From Aureimonas flava (GTDB lineage Bacteria > Pseudomonadota > Alphaproteobacteria > Rhizobiales > Rhizobiaceae), in the NCBI RefSeq assembly GCF_003583935.1, contig NZ_QYRN01000004.1, positions 62,001 to 126,000 of the forward strand: a DNA stretch of 64,000 nucleotides, read 5' to 3'. A model generated the notes under the pieces. It saw only the letters and a program-made list of their open reading frames with translations, was not told where the DNA came from and did no database searches. Positions 12,010 through 20,216 of this stretch are shown here, one piece after another (the stretch's first letter is position 1; each line of letters opens with the position of its first letter). A program made the translations under genes and the position numbers.

Positions 12010-12150
12010 CGTTGTCCAGAAGCGCGAGGCGCGCCTCGGGCAGCGACGCAATCCCAATTTCTGATTGTTGCACGGGATCAACAGGAGTTTTTCGCAGGTT
12101 TCCCACAACGTGGTTAACGAACGATTTCGTGCCGATTTTTCATCGCCCCG

Positions 12151-14808
12151 TCACGACAGCGTGCGGTCCAGGATGTCGCGAAGGTCGCGCGACAGATCGG
12201 GGCGCGCGGCGAGCGTGGACAGAGCCGCCCGGGCCTGCTCGCGGCGACCCGCCTCGTACGATCGCCAAGAGCGGAAGGCCGTCGCCAGCCGCGCCGCCGT
12301 CTGCGGGTTCAACCGGTCGAGCTCGCCCAGCCGGTCCGCCGTCCAGCGATAGCCTTCGCCGTCGGCACGATGGAACACGCGCTGGTTGCCGGTGGCGAAG
12401 CCGCCGATCAGCGCCCGGGCCCGGTTCGGGTTGGCGAGGGTGAACTTCGGATGGCGGCTCAACTCGCGCACCACGTCGAGCGTCGCGGGATCGGGCACCG
12501 TGGCCCGCAGCGTGAACCACTTGTCGAGCACCAGCGGATCCGCCTCGAAGGCGTCGTGGAAGCGGTCCAGCGCCTCTTCGGCCTCCGACGATCCGGGAAA
12601 GCGATGGGCGAGGATCGTGGCGGCGGCCATCCGGTCGGTCATGTTGTCGGCGTCCCGGAACGCCGCGAAGGCCTCGGCGGGCTCCGCCGCGGCGGCGCTC
12701 AGGAACATCAGGAGCGCGTTGCCGAGGGCGCGCCGTCCCGCGCTCGACGCGTCCGGGCTGAACGGCTCGCCGGAGCGCGAAAGACCGTCGCGAACGGCGC
12801 GGAACCGCTCGGCGCCCGCCCGCGCGACGGAGCGGATGGCGGCCTCCCGCGCGCGGTGCACGGCTTCGGGATCGACGTTCGCGCCGACGAGCCGCGCGAT
12901 CTCGGACTCGCCGGGGATGGCGATCATCTGCGCCCGCAGGGCCGGCTCCAGCCGCTCCTCCGCCGCGCATTCCACCAGCGCCTCGACCAGGCGCGGGTCG
13001 AGCGGTGCCTCGTCGGCGGCCACGGCCGCCGCGCGCAGCGCCTCCCCCAGGAGGTCGGAGAGGGCGCGCCAGCGGCCGAACCCGTTGGGGTCGAGCCGGG
13101 CGAGCGCAAGCTTGTCCTCGCGGCTCTGCTCGTGCCGCAGCGTGACGGGCGCCGAGAAGTCTCGCAGCATCGACAGGCGCGGCCGCTCGGCCAAGCCATC
13201 GAACACCACCTCGGCCTCGGCGGTCACGAGATGGATCACGTCGCCCTCGATCTCGGCGGCGCCGGCAACCGGTTCGGCCGCGATATCCGCGCCGTCCGCA
13301 CCGACCAGGCCGAAGCGCACCGGAATATGCATCGGCTCCGTGCCGGTTCCGGCGGCCCCCTTGGCAAGGCTCTGGCGGAGCGACACGGTAAGCCGCCCGT
13401 CCCCGAAGCTTTCCTGCACCTCGAGTTCCGGCGTGCCGGCCTGGTCGTACCAGAGGGCGAACTGGGCGAGGTCGGCGCCGGTCGCGTCCGCGAAGCAGCG
13501 CAGGAAATCCTCGATCGTCGCGGCGTCGCCGTCGTGGCGCGCGAAGTAGAGGTCCATGCCGGCGCGGAAGCCGGCCTCGCCGAGGATCGTCGCCAGCATG
13601 CGCACCAGCTCGGCGCCCTTCTCGTAGACCGTCGCCGTGTAGAAGTTGTTGATCTCGCGGTACTGGGTGGGACGCACGGGGTGCTGGAGCGGCCCCTGGT
13701 CCTCGGGGAACTGCTGGGCCTTCAGCCCATGCACGGAGGCGATGCGCTTCACCGTGCGCGCCCGCTCGTCGGCGCTGAACTCCTGATCGCGATACACGGT
13801 CAGCCCTTCCTTGAGGCAGAGCTGGAACCAGTCGCGGCAGGTGATGCGGTTGCCGGTCCAGTTGTGGAAGTACTCGTGGGCGATCACGGTCTCGACGCCG
13901 GCATAGTCGGCGTCCGTCGCCGTGTCGGGCGCCAGCAGCACGTACTTGTGGTTGAAGACGTTGAGCCCCTTGTTCTCCATCGCCCCCATGTTGAAGTCGG
14001 AGATGGCGACGACGTTGAAGACGTCGAGGTCGTATTCGCGCCCGAAGCGCCGCTCGTCCCAGGCCATGGAACGCTTCAGCGCGTCCATCGCATACGTGGC
14101 GCGGTCGGCGAGGCCCGGCTCGGTGTAGACGGCGAGGTCTACCGCGCGCCCGCTCGCCGTGCGGAACCCGTCGCGCAGCACGTCGAGGCGGCCTGCGACC
14201 AGGGCGAAGAGGTAGGACGGCTTGGGGTGCGGATCGTCCCAGACCGCGAAATGGCGCCCGCCGTCCAGGTCCCCGCTTTCGGACGGATTGCCGTTGGACA
14301 GGAGAACCGGCGCGGCCTCGTGGTCCGCCTCCAGGCGCACGCGATAGGTGGCCAGCACGTCAGGCCGGTCGGGGAAGTAGGTGATGCGGCGAAAGCCCTC
14401 CGCCTCGCACTGGGTGCACCAGATGCCGTTGGAGCGATAGAGGCCCATCAGCTCCGTGTTGGTTTCCGGCTCGAGACGCGTCTCGATCCGCAGCGCGAAG
14501 GCGTCGGAGCCGGGGAGGTCGCGGATCGTCAGGCGGTCGGGCGCAGCGTCGAAGCGCCTCGGGTCGATCGCCGTTCCATCCAGGGCGAGGGCGACCAGCG
14601 ACAGGTGGTCTCCATCCAGCACCAGTGGTTCGGCCGGATCGGCGCCCTCGGCGCGGCGGGCATGGATGGTGGTCTCCACAGCGGCGTGGCCGTCGTGCAG
14701 CGCGATCCGCATCTCGACATGCCGCACGAGGAAGGCGGGCGGGCGATAGTCCGAAAGGCGGATCTTTTGGCCGTCGTCGGTGCGCTGCATGGCGGAGGCG
14801 TCTCCCAT
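12151..14808 (-). CDS. pepN: PepN, aminopeptidase N (M1 metallopeptidase)
   Basis: This 885-residue zinc aminopeptidase removes N-terminal residues from peptides in the cytosol. The exopeptidase motif GAMEN is at 275-279, and the zinc-binding HEXXH with its third ligand 18 residues on is His311, Glu312, His315 and Glu334. The length matches the E. coli PepN type with its long helical C-terminal domain. No signal peptide is present. ATG 14808 gives the N-terminus; an internal Met seven codons in (MQRTDDG) is a possible alternative start. The 220-base gap to pleC and the divergent permease upstream suggest it is transcribed alone. Confidence 0.96.
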   Translation of the reverse strand: MGDASAMQRTDDGQKIRLSDYRPPAFLVRHVEMRIALHDGHAAVETTIHARRAEGADPAEPLVLDGDHLSLVALALDGTAIDPRRFDAAPDRLTIRDLPGSDAFALRIETRLEPETNTELMGLYRSNGIWCTQCEAEGFRRITYFPDRPDVLATYRVRLEADHEAAPVLLSNGNPSESGDLDGGRHFAVWDDPHPKPSYLFALVAGRLDVLRDGFRTASGRAVDLAVYTEPGLADRATYAMDALKRSMAWDERRFGREYDLDVFNVVAISDFNMGAMENKGLNVFNHKYVLLAPDTATDADYAGVETVIAHEYFHNWTGNRITCRDWFQLCLKEGLTVYRDQEFSADERARTVKRIASVHGLKAQQFPEDQGPLQHPVRPTQYREINNFYTATVYEKGAELVRMLATILGEAGFRAGMDLYFARHDGDAATIEDFLRCFADATGADLAQFALWYDQAGTPELEVQESFGDGRLTVSLRQSLAKGAAGTGTEPMHIPVRFGLVGADGADIAAEPVAGAAEIEGDVIHLVTAEAEVVFDGLAERPRLSMLRDFSAPVTLRHEQSREDKLALARLDPNGFGRWRALSDLLGEALRAAAVAADEAPLDPRLVEALVECAAEERLEPALRAQMIAIPGESEIARLVGANVDPEAVHRAREAAIRSVARAGAERFRAVRDGLSRSGEPFSPDASSAGRRALGNALLMFLSAAAAEPAEAFAAFRDADNMTDRMAAATILAHRFPGSSEAEEALDRFHDAFEADPLVLDKWFTLRATVPDPATLDVVRELSRHPKFTLANPNRARALIGGFATGNQRVFHRADGEGYRWTADRLGELDRLNPQTAARLATAFRSWRSYEAGRREQARAALSTLAARPDLSRDLRDILDRTLS

Positions 14809-15039
14809 CTCGATCCGACCGGGATAGTCGCCGCTTCACCGCTTGCCAACGGCAAACCACGCTCACGAAAGCGCGCCGGTCGTCGCGAAAGGTGAGGCTG
14901 ACTTAGGGTTTCGCGCCTCGACGCCCCCGGCGCGGCGTCCTAAGAAGAGCACGGCGCTGCCGAGCCCGCCGGCCATGGGCGGCGCCGCACCCCGTTCGCA
15001 GGCGTGGCCGCGCCCTCCCACCGAAGCCGATCCGCCGCG

Positions 15040-15990
15040 ATGAACGCCCCGATCCATTCCGTGCCCGCCCTCAAGCCCATGCTCGGCATCGGCCTCAAGG
15101 TGGTGTCCGTCACCATCTTCGTGGGCATGCAGACGTCGCTCAAGGCGCTGGGCACCGAGATTCCCGCCGGCCAGCTCGTCTTCTTCCGGTCGTTCTTCGC
15201 GCTGCTGCCGGCGCTGGTCTATCTCTGCTGGCTCGGCACGCTGCGCACCGCCTTCCACACGCGCGACATCGGCGGCCATTTCCTTCGCGGCGCGATCGGC
15301 GTCACCTCCATGGCCTGCGGCTTCTACGCGATCGGCCGGCTGCCCTATCCGGAGTGGATCACCATCTCCTACGGGGCGCCGCTGCTGACGGTGGTCTTCG
15401 CCGCCATCTTCCTGCGCGAGCGGGTCGGTCGCTTCCGCTGGACGGCGGTGCTGATCGGGCTCTGCGGCATCGTGGTGGTGATCGCGCCCAACCTGTCGCT
15501 GGAGGTCGGCGGACTGTCCAGCGACCAGCGTCTCGGCATGATCGCGTCGGTGGCGGGGGCGGCCTTCGCGGCCGTGGCCATGATCCAGGTACGCCGGCTG
15601 GTGCGCACGGAGCCCACCACGACCATCGTCGTGTACTTTTCGATCTGCTGCAGCGTGATCGCGCTCGGCAGCCTGCCGTTCGGCTGGGTCTGGCCCGATC
15701 CCCGGCAGGCCGCGCTCCTGATCCTGGCCGGCATCTTCGGCGGCGTCGGCCAGCTCCTGCTGACGGCCTGCTACCGCTATGCCGAGGCCTCCACCATCGC
15801 GCCCTTCGAATACACGTCGATGCTGATGGCCGTGGCGATCGGCGCGGCGCTGTTCGGCGAGGTGGCGAGCCCCACGACGCTTCTAGGGGGAGCGATCGTG
15901 GTGTCGGCCGGCGTCTTCATCATCCTGCGCGAGCACAGGCTGGGTCTCGAGCGCAAGCGCGCCCGGAGCGCCTCGCCGTCCCAGAACTGA
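15040..15990 (+). CDS. EamA/DMT-family permease
   Basis: The protein has 316 residues and about ten hydrophobic segments in two homologous halves, the architecture of drug/metabolite transporters of the EamA family. The substrate cannot be predicted; relatives export amino acids, nucleosides or small toxic metabolites. The start at ATG 15040 is preferred over an in-frame GTG at 15004, because the extra residues are hydrophilic and look like intergenic sequence; neither has a strong Shine-Dalgarno. The short C-terminal tail is very basic, which points to a cytoplasmic end. It ends just before a terminator that serves the opposite-strand gene. Confidence 0.88.
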   Translation: MNAPIHSVPALKPMLGIGLKVVSVTIFVGMQTSLKALGTEIPAGQLVFFRSFFALLPALVYLCWLGTLRTAFHTRDIGGHFLRGAIGVTSMACGFYAIGRLPYPEWITISYGAPLLTVVFAAIFLRERVGRFRWTAVLIGLCGIVVVIAPNLSLEVGGLSSDQRLGMIASVAGAAFAAVAMIQVRRLVRTEPTTTIVVYFSICCSVIALGSLPFGWVWPDPRQAALLILAGIFGGVGQLLLTACYRYAEASTIAPFEYTSMLMAVAIGAALFGEVASPTTLLGGAIVVSAGVFIILREHRLGLERKRARSASPSQN

Positions 15991-15993
15991 AAC

Positions 15994-16031
15994 GAAAAAA
16001 AGGGCGCGGACCCGAGTTCCGGTCCGCGCCC
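15994..16031 (-). terminator. Rho-independent terminator of the secreted-protein gene
   Basis: A perfect 11-bp stem GGGCGCGGACC/GGTCCGCGCCC (16002-16012 and 16021-16031) has an 8-base loop. On the reverse strand it is followed by a run of seven Ts (the A-run at 15995-16001), the polarity expected for the gene at 16062-16400. The stem could also slow transcription coming from the permease gene. Confidence 0.85.
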
Positions 16032-16061
16032 CGCCTGCCCATCTGCCGTTCGGCCTGTGGA

Positions 16062-16400
16062 TCAGTAGCCGTAGGCCCAGCTCTTGCTGTTGGCGTCGTG
16101 GTTGTAGAACGCCGCGCCCGAGCCGGGGATGCCGAAGCTTGCGGGCGCCGCGTTCTTGGGCTCCGCCTGCGTGCCGGTCCGACCGAAGCTCTGGCGGTTC
16201 GGCGCGCCGTAGGTCGCGCTCTGCGCCGTTCGTCCGGATGCGAGGCGCTCCTGGTCCCACATCTTCTCCTGCTGATCGTGCTGGTAGCGCACGGCCTTTT
16301 CCTGCCCGGTCAGCATCGGCTTGGTCTGCTGCGCCAGCGCGGCGTTTCCGAAGCCGGCGGTGGCGATCAGGGCGGCGGCGATCATGGTCATGGTCTTCAT
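16062..16400 (-). CDS. small secreted protein, unknown function
   Basis: This protein of 112 residues has a clear signal peptide: a short basic start, a hydrophobic stretch of about 16 residues and an AxA-type cleavage site near residue 23 (AALAQQ). The mature part is about 89 residues, hydrophilic, without cysteines, rich in Gln, Ser, Gly and Ala, and ends in an aromatic tail (SWAYGY). I recognise no domain. It has its own strong terminator and a promoter-sized upstream gap, so it is a stand-alone and possibly well expressed gene. A TCACG-AAAA-CGTAA element lies about 100 bases upstream. A periplasmic or surface location is inferred from the signal peptide only. Confidence 0.78.
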   Translation of the reverse strand: MKTMTMIAAALIATAGFGNAALAQQTKPMLTGQEKAVRYQHDQQEKMWDQERLASGRTAQSATYGAPNRQSFGRTGTQAEPKNAAPASFGIPGSGAAFYNHDANSKSWAYGY

Positions 16401-16500
16401 GATCGGTTTTCCTCATCCTTCGATCGGGCGTCGGACGCCCCGTCCGGCGTTCGGCTTCACCCGTCGTTCGAGCGCCAAACGCCCCGCGGCCATGCTGGTT

Positions 16501-16514
16501 TCACGAAAACGTAA
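16501..16514. promoter_or_regulatory. inverted-repeat element TCACG-N4-CGTAA
   Basis: TCACG AAAA CGTAA is an imperfect inverted repeat in the gap between the family-4 UDG gene and the secreted-protein gene. The same half-site spacing occurs at 17440-17453 and 24748-24761. It may be a binding site of a dimeric regulator; the regulator is unknown. Confidence 0.3.
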
Positions 16515-16526
16515 GGATCAGTTATT

Positions 16527-17387
16527 TTATTCGCCGGGTTTCGTGATCTCGCCGAGCCGCTGGCGCAGCGCCTGCAGATCTCGCCAGGCGAGCCTCTTCT
16601 GCGCCGGCTGCCGCAGCAGAAAGGCGGGATGCAGCATCGGCATCGTCGCGACCTGCGTTCCGTTCGGGGTGGTCAACGTCAACCAGCGGCCGCGCAGCCG
16701 CGTGATGCCGTCCTCCGAGCGCAGGAGCGCGCGGCAGGCCGACGATCCGACGCAGACGAGGATGCTGGGCGCCACCAGCTCGATATGGCGCAGGGTGAAG
16801 GGCAGGCAGGCTTCGCTTTCGGCAGGCGTCGGGGCCCGGTTGCCCGGAGGGCGCCAGGGAACCGCGTTGGTCACACGTACCGCGTCCCGCTCGATCCCGA
16901 TCGTGGACAGCATGCGATCGAGGAGCTGGCCGGAATTTCCGACGAAGGGTTCGCCCGCAAGGTCCTCGTCGCGGCCCGGTGCCTCGCCGACGAACATCAC
17001 TGCCGCGTCTTCCGCGCCGCTGCCGAAGACGAGGTTCTTGGCGGTCTGGCGCAGCCCGCAGCCGGTGAAGCCCGCCAGCGCCTCGCGCAGCTCCGAAAGG
17101 GACTGCGCCTTCGCGGCCCGCTCGCGGGCGTCGGCGGCGGAAGCGGCGTCGGCATCGGGCGCGATCGGGGTGGGCGGTGCCGCCACGGCGGGGCGGGATG
17201 CGGGGGCGGGAGGTTGGGCGGACTTCGACGGCGGAGAGGTCGTGCGCCGGCGGGCGGCCTCGGCCTCGGTCTCGGCGAACCGGTCGCGCGGCGACGCGCC
17301 GACGAACGTGGAAACGCCGGCCTGCTCGTACCAAGCGAGAAGGGCGCTCCATTCTTCCGGGGGCGGGGACACGTCGGTCGACTGCAT
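16527..17387 (-). CDS. uracil-DNA glycosylase, family 4-like
   Basis: This 286-residue protein has an extended Ala/Pro-rich N-terminal region (about 1-105) before the UDG domain. Motif 1 is GEAPGRDEDLAG (134-145), with the catalytic-loop acidic residues, and motif 2 is HPAFLLR (253-259). These fit the iron-sulfur family-4 uracil-DNA glycosylases, which remove uracil from DNA in base-excision repair. Family 4 normally has four cluster cysteines in the pattern C-x2-C ... C-x(about 15)-C. Here only Cys110 of the first pair is seen (residue 107 is Phe), with Cys194, Cys212 and Cys218 later, so the cluster may be altered. The UdgX KRRIH insert is absent. It is divergent from the ETF-QO gene. Confidence 0.85.
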   Translation of the reverse strand: MQSTDVSPPPEEWSALLAWYEQAGVSTFVGASPRDRFAETEAEAARRRTTSPPSKSAQPPAPASRPAVAAPPTPIAPDADAASAADARERAAKAQSLSELREALAGFTGCGLRQTAKNLVFGSGAEDAAVMFVGEAPGRDEDLAGEPFVGNSGQLLDRMLSTIGIERDAVRVTNAVPWRPPGNRAPTPAESEACLPFTLRHIELVAPSILVCVGSSACRALLRSEDGITRLRGRWLTLTTPNGTQVATMPMLHPAFLLRQPAQKRLAWRDLQALRQRLGEITKPGE

Positions 17388-17439
17388 GCGTCACCATAGC
17401 AACGCCGTCGCGGAAAGGCACGGCGGCTCTGCCCCTGAC

Positions 17440-17453
17440 TGACGTTTACGTAA
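17440..17453. promoter_or_regulatory. inverted-repeat element TGACG-N4-CGTAA upstream of ETF-QO
   Basis: TGACG TTTA CGTAA lies in the divergent promoter region of the UDG and ETF-QO genes, 95 bases before the ETF-QO start. From memory it resembles the ACGT-centred operators of MerR-type regulators of branched-chain amino acid and fatty acid breakdown, pathways that feed electrons to ETF-QO. Not verified. Confidence 0.35.
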
Positions 17454-17547
17454 GATATTTGATTGTTCGCCCTTTGAAACCTCGTGTAAGACGGTCAACA
17501 TTCGTCTGGATTCGTTCCAGATTTCGTCACGAGGGAGGACGTCGCCC

Positions 17548-19206
17548 GTGTCCGACACAGCAGCGCAACGGGAATCGATGGAGTTCGACGTCGTGATCGT
17601 TGGCGCGGGGCCGGCCGGTCTCTCGGCGGCGATCCGGCTGAAGCAGGTGAACCCCGAACTGTCCGTGGTCGTGCTGGAGAAGGGCTCCGAGGTCGGCGCC
17701 CACATCCTGTCGGGCTGCGTCCTCGATCCCTCCTCGCTCGACGTGCTGCTGCCCGAATGGCGCTCGGAGGAAACGCCGATCCGCCAGCGGGTGACCGGCG
17801 ACCGTTTCTACGTCTATGGCCCGCACGGCTCGGTGCGCCTGCCGAACGTCGGTCTGCCCAAGCTGATGGACAACCACGACAATTTCGTCGTCTCTCTCGG
17901 CCTCGTCTGCAAATGGCTGGCCGAGAAGGCGGAAGGGCTGGGCGTCGAGATCTATCCGGGCTTTGCCGCGAGCGAGCTCCTGTTCGACGAGGCGGGCGCC
18001 CTGCGCGGCGTCGCCACCGGCGACATGGGGATCGAGCGGTCGGGCGAGCCGGGCCCCAACTACCAGCCGGGCATGGAGCTGATCGGCAAGTACGTGCTGA
18101 TCGGCGAGGGCGTGCGCGGCTCGCTGGCCAAGCAGCTCGTCGCCCGCTTCGGCCTCGGCCAAGACGCCGATCCGCAGAAATTCGGCATCGGCATCAAGGA
18201 GCTCTGGCAGATCGACCCGGAGAAGGCCCGGCCCGGCCTGATCCAGCATTCGTTCGGCTGGCCGCTCGACATGCGCACCGGCGGCGGCTCGTTCCTCTAC
18301 CATCTCGAGAACAATCAGGTCTATGTCGGCTTCGTCGTCCACCTGAACTACGCCAACCCGTATCTGAACCCGTTCGAGGAATTCCAGCGCTTCAAGACGC
18401 ACCCGGACATCGCCGAGCTGCTGGCGGGCGGCAAGCGCCTGAGCTACGGCGCGCGGGCGATCTCCGAGGGCGGCTACCAGTCGGTGCCCAAGCTCGTGTT
18501 CCCAGGCGGCGCCCTGATCGGCTGCTCGGCGGGCTTCGTCAACGTGCCGCGTATCAAGGGCGTGCACAACGCGATCTCCTCCGGAATGCAGGCGGCCGAG
18601 GCGGCGGCCGAGGCCATCGCCTCCGGCCGGGCGCAGGACGAGCTGGCGACCTACGAGGCCGGGTGGCGTTCCTCGCCGATCGGGCGCGACCTGTTCCGGG
18701 TGCGCAACGTCAAGCCGCTCTGGTCGCGCTACGGCACGGCGCTCGGCGTCGTGCTGGGAGGCCTCGACATGTGGGCGCACCAGCTTTTCGGACGTTCGCT
18801 GTTCGGCACGCTGAAGCACGGCAAGACGGACGCGGCGTCCACCGAGCCGGCGTCCAAGCACAAGCCGATCGCCTATCCCAAGCCCGACGGCGTCCTCACC
18901 TTCGACCGGACGTCATCGGTGTTCCTGTCGAACACCAACCACGAGGAGGACCAGCCGGTCCATCTCCGGGTGCAGGACATGCAGCTCCAGAAGACCTCCG
19001 AGCACGATGTCTATGCCGGCCTGTCGCAGCGCTACTGCCCGGCCGGCGTCTACGAGTGGATCGAGGAGGGCGAGGGCGCGCCGCGCTATCAGATCAACGC
19101 GCAGAACTGCGTCCACTGCAAGACCTGCGACATCAAGGATCCCAACGGCAACATCACATGGGTTCCGCCGCAGGGCGCGGAAGGGCCGGTCTACGGCACC
19201 ATGTGA
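17548..19206 (+). CDS. electron transfer flavoprotein-ubiquinone oxidoreductase
   Basis: This 552-residue membrane-associated enzyme passes electrons from reduced ETF (fed by acyl-CoA and other dehydrogenases) to ubiquinone. It has an N-terminal FAD dinucleotide-binding motif GAGPAGLSAA at about 19-28, a central ubiquinone-binding region, and a C-terminal [4Fe-4S] site with Cys497, Cys521, Cys524 and Cys527 (CPAGVYEW and CVHCKTC). It ends in the family-typical tail after GNITW. The start is GTG 17548, supported by the strong GAGGGAGGA about nine bases upstream; the next Met (residue 11) is weaker. The gene stands alone and converges with the EEP hydrolase gene. Confidence 0.96.
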   Translation: MSDTAAQRESMEFDVVIVGAGPAGLSAAIRLKQVNPELSVVVLEKGSEVGAHILSGCVLDPSSLDVLLPEWRSEETPIRQRVTGDRFYVYGPHGSVRLPNVGLPKLMDNHDNFVVSLGLVCKWLAEKAEGLGVEIYPGFAASELLFDEAGALRGVATGDMGIERSGEPGPNYQPGMELIGKYVLIGEGVRGSLAKQLVARFGLGQDADPQKFGIGIKELWQIDPEKARPGLIQHSFGWPLDMRTGGGSFLYHLENNQVYVGFVVHLNYANPYLNPFEEFQRFKTHPDIAELLAGGKRLSYGARAISEGGYQSVPKLVFPGGALIGCSAGFVNVPRIKGVHNAISSGMQAAEAAAEAIASGRAQDELATYEAGWRSSPIGRDLFRVRNVKPLWSRYGTALGVVLGGLDMWAHQLFGRSLFGTLKHGKTDAASTEPASKHKPIAYPKPDGVLTFDRTSSVFLSNTNHEEDQPVHLRVQDMQLQKTSEHDVYAGLSQRYCPAGVYEWIEEGEGAPRYQINAQNCVHCKTCDIKDPNGNITWVPPQGAEGPVYGTM

Positions 19207-19219
19207 ACCCGGCGCCGCG

Positions 19220-20206
19220 TCAGCGCGCGGCGACCGACGTCGCGGGCGCCGCGGGCGGCGGGGCGACCGAGAAGCGCACGAGCACCGGTAGGTGGTCCGA
19301 GGCGGTGGCCGCGGGCCGCTCGACGCTTCGGATGGTGATGGCGGGCGAGGCGAGGAGGTTGTCGATCCCGAGCCCCGCGACACGCGCGATTTCGGTGGGC
19401 ACGCCTTCCAGGATCCATGTCGGGCCTATCCCGCGCACGACCCGCGTCCCCGTCGCCTCGGCATAGGCACCGAGGAACGCGCTCCAGCCCACGGCGTTGA
19501 AATCGCCCGTAAGGAGCAGCGGCGCGGGAAGGGCGGCCAGCGTATCGCGCGCGCTGTCGAGGCGCCGCCACTGGCCGCGCGGCCAGGGCCAGAGCTGATG
19601 GTGCGAGGCGATCGTGACGACCACGCCGTTGAGGTCGACGCGCGCGGCCGCGAGCGAATCGCCCACGTCGCACAGCGGCTTCGATCCCTCCACGAAGGGC
19701 CGGCGCGAGAGGATCGCCGAGTCGCCGTGGAACCCGTCCGCCTCCAGGCACACCGCCTGATAGGGATAGGTCGCCCGCAGGGGCTCCAGCGTCGCGCGCC
19801 ATTCGGCGGTGAGCTCCTGCAGGGTGATGATGTCGGGCCGCAGTTCGGCGATGCGCCGTAGGGCCTCCGTCCGGTCCCCGGCGTTCCAGAGAAGGTTCAT
19901 CTGGAGGAGCGTGTAGGTCGGCGTGCCGTCCTCGGCCGCGCCGCGCATGGGGATCACGTAGGGCGCCACCGACGCCAGCGCGGCGCATGCCGCCACGGCA
20001 CCGATCGCGCCGCCCGCCCATTGGCCGACGAGCAGCGACAGGGCCGAAAGGAGCAGGAGCAGCAGCGCCAGATGCGCGCGGAAATGCGACAGCGCGTCGA
20101 GCGGCTGCGACCAGCGGCCCAGGAAACCGAGCGCCAGGGCGACGACGAGGAGGGCGACGAGCGCCTGGAGCATGCGGCGTCCCCGGTTCGGAAACATTCG
20201 GGCCAC
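19220..20206 (-). CDS. membrane-anchored endonuclease/exonuclease/phosphatase-family protein
   Basis: This 328-residue protein has three N-terminal hydrophobic helices (about 13-31, 42-60 and 62-86) and a C-terminal EEP domain from about residue 97. Visible EEP motifs are LQMNLLW, the metal-ligand LQELT, SHHQLW, GDFNAV and the final SDHLPVLVRF with the catalytic Asp-His. EEP enzymes cut phosphodiester or phosphate ester bonds in nucleic acids, lipids or inositol phosphates; this membrane-anchored type has no known substrate, and the domain would face the periplasm if the helix count is right. An internal Met at residue 12 is an alternative start. It ends 13 bases from the convergent ETF-QO gene and follows amn on the same strand. 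Confidence 0.85.
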   Translation of the reverse strand: MARMFPNRGRRMLQALVALLVVALALGFLGRWSQPLDALSHFRAHLALLLLLLSALSLLVGQWAGGAIGAVAACAALASVAPYVIPMRGAAEDGTPTYTLLQMNLLWNAGDRTEALRRIAELRPDIITLQELTAEWRATLEPLRATYPYQAVCLEADGFHGDSAILSRRPFVEGSKPLCDVGDSLAAARVDLNGVVVTIASHHQLWPWPRGQWRRLDSARDTLAALPAPLLLTGDFNAVGWSAFLGAYAEATGTRVVRGIGPTWILEGVPTEIARVAGLGIDNLLASPAITIRSVERPAATASDHLPVLVRFSVAPPPAAPATSVAAR

Positions 20207-20216
20207 CGGCGGCGGC

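Noticed and set aside
12370-14895. 841-codon open frame on the + strand across pepN
   Set aside because: Antisense shadow of pepN in GC-rich DNA; composition is Arg/Gly/Ala/Val-rich without any domain, while pepN on the other strand has all M1 motifs.
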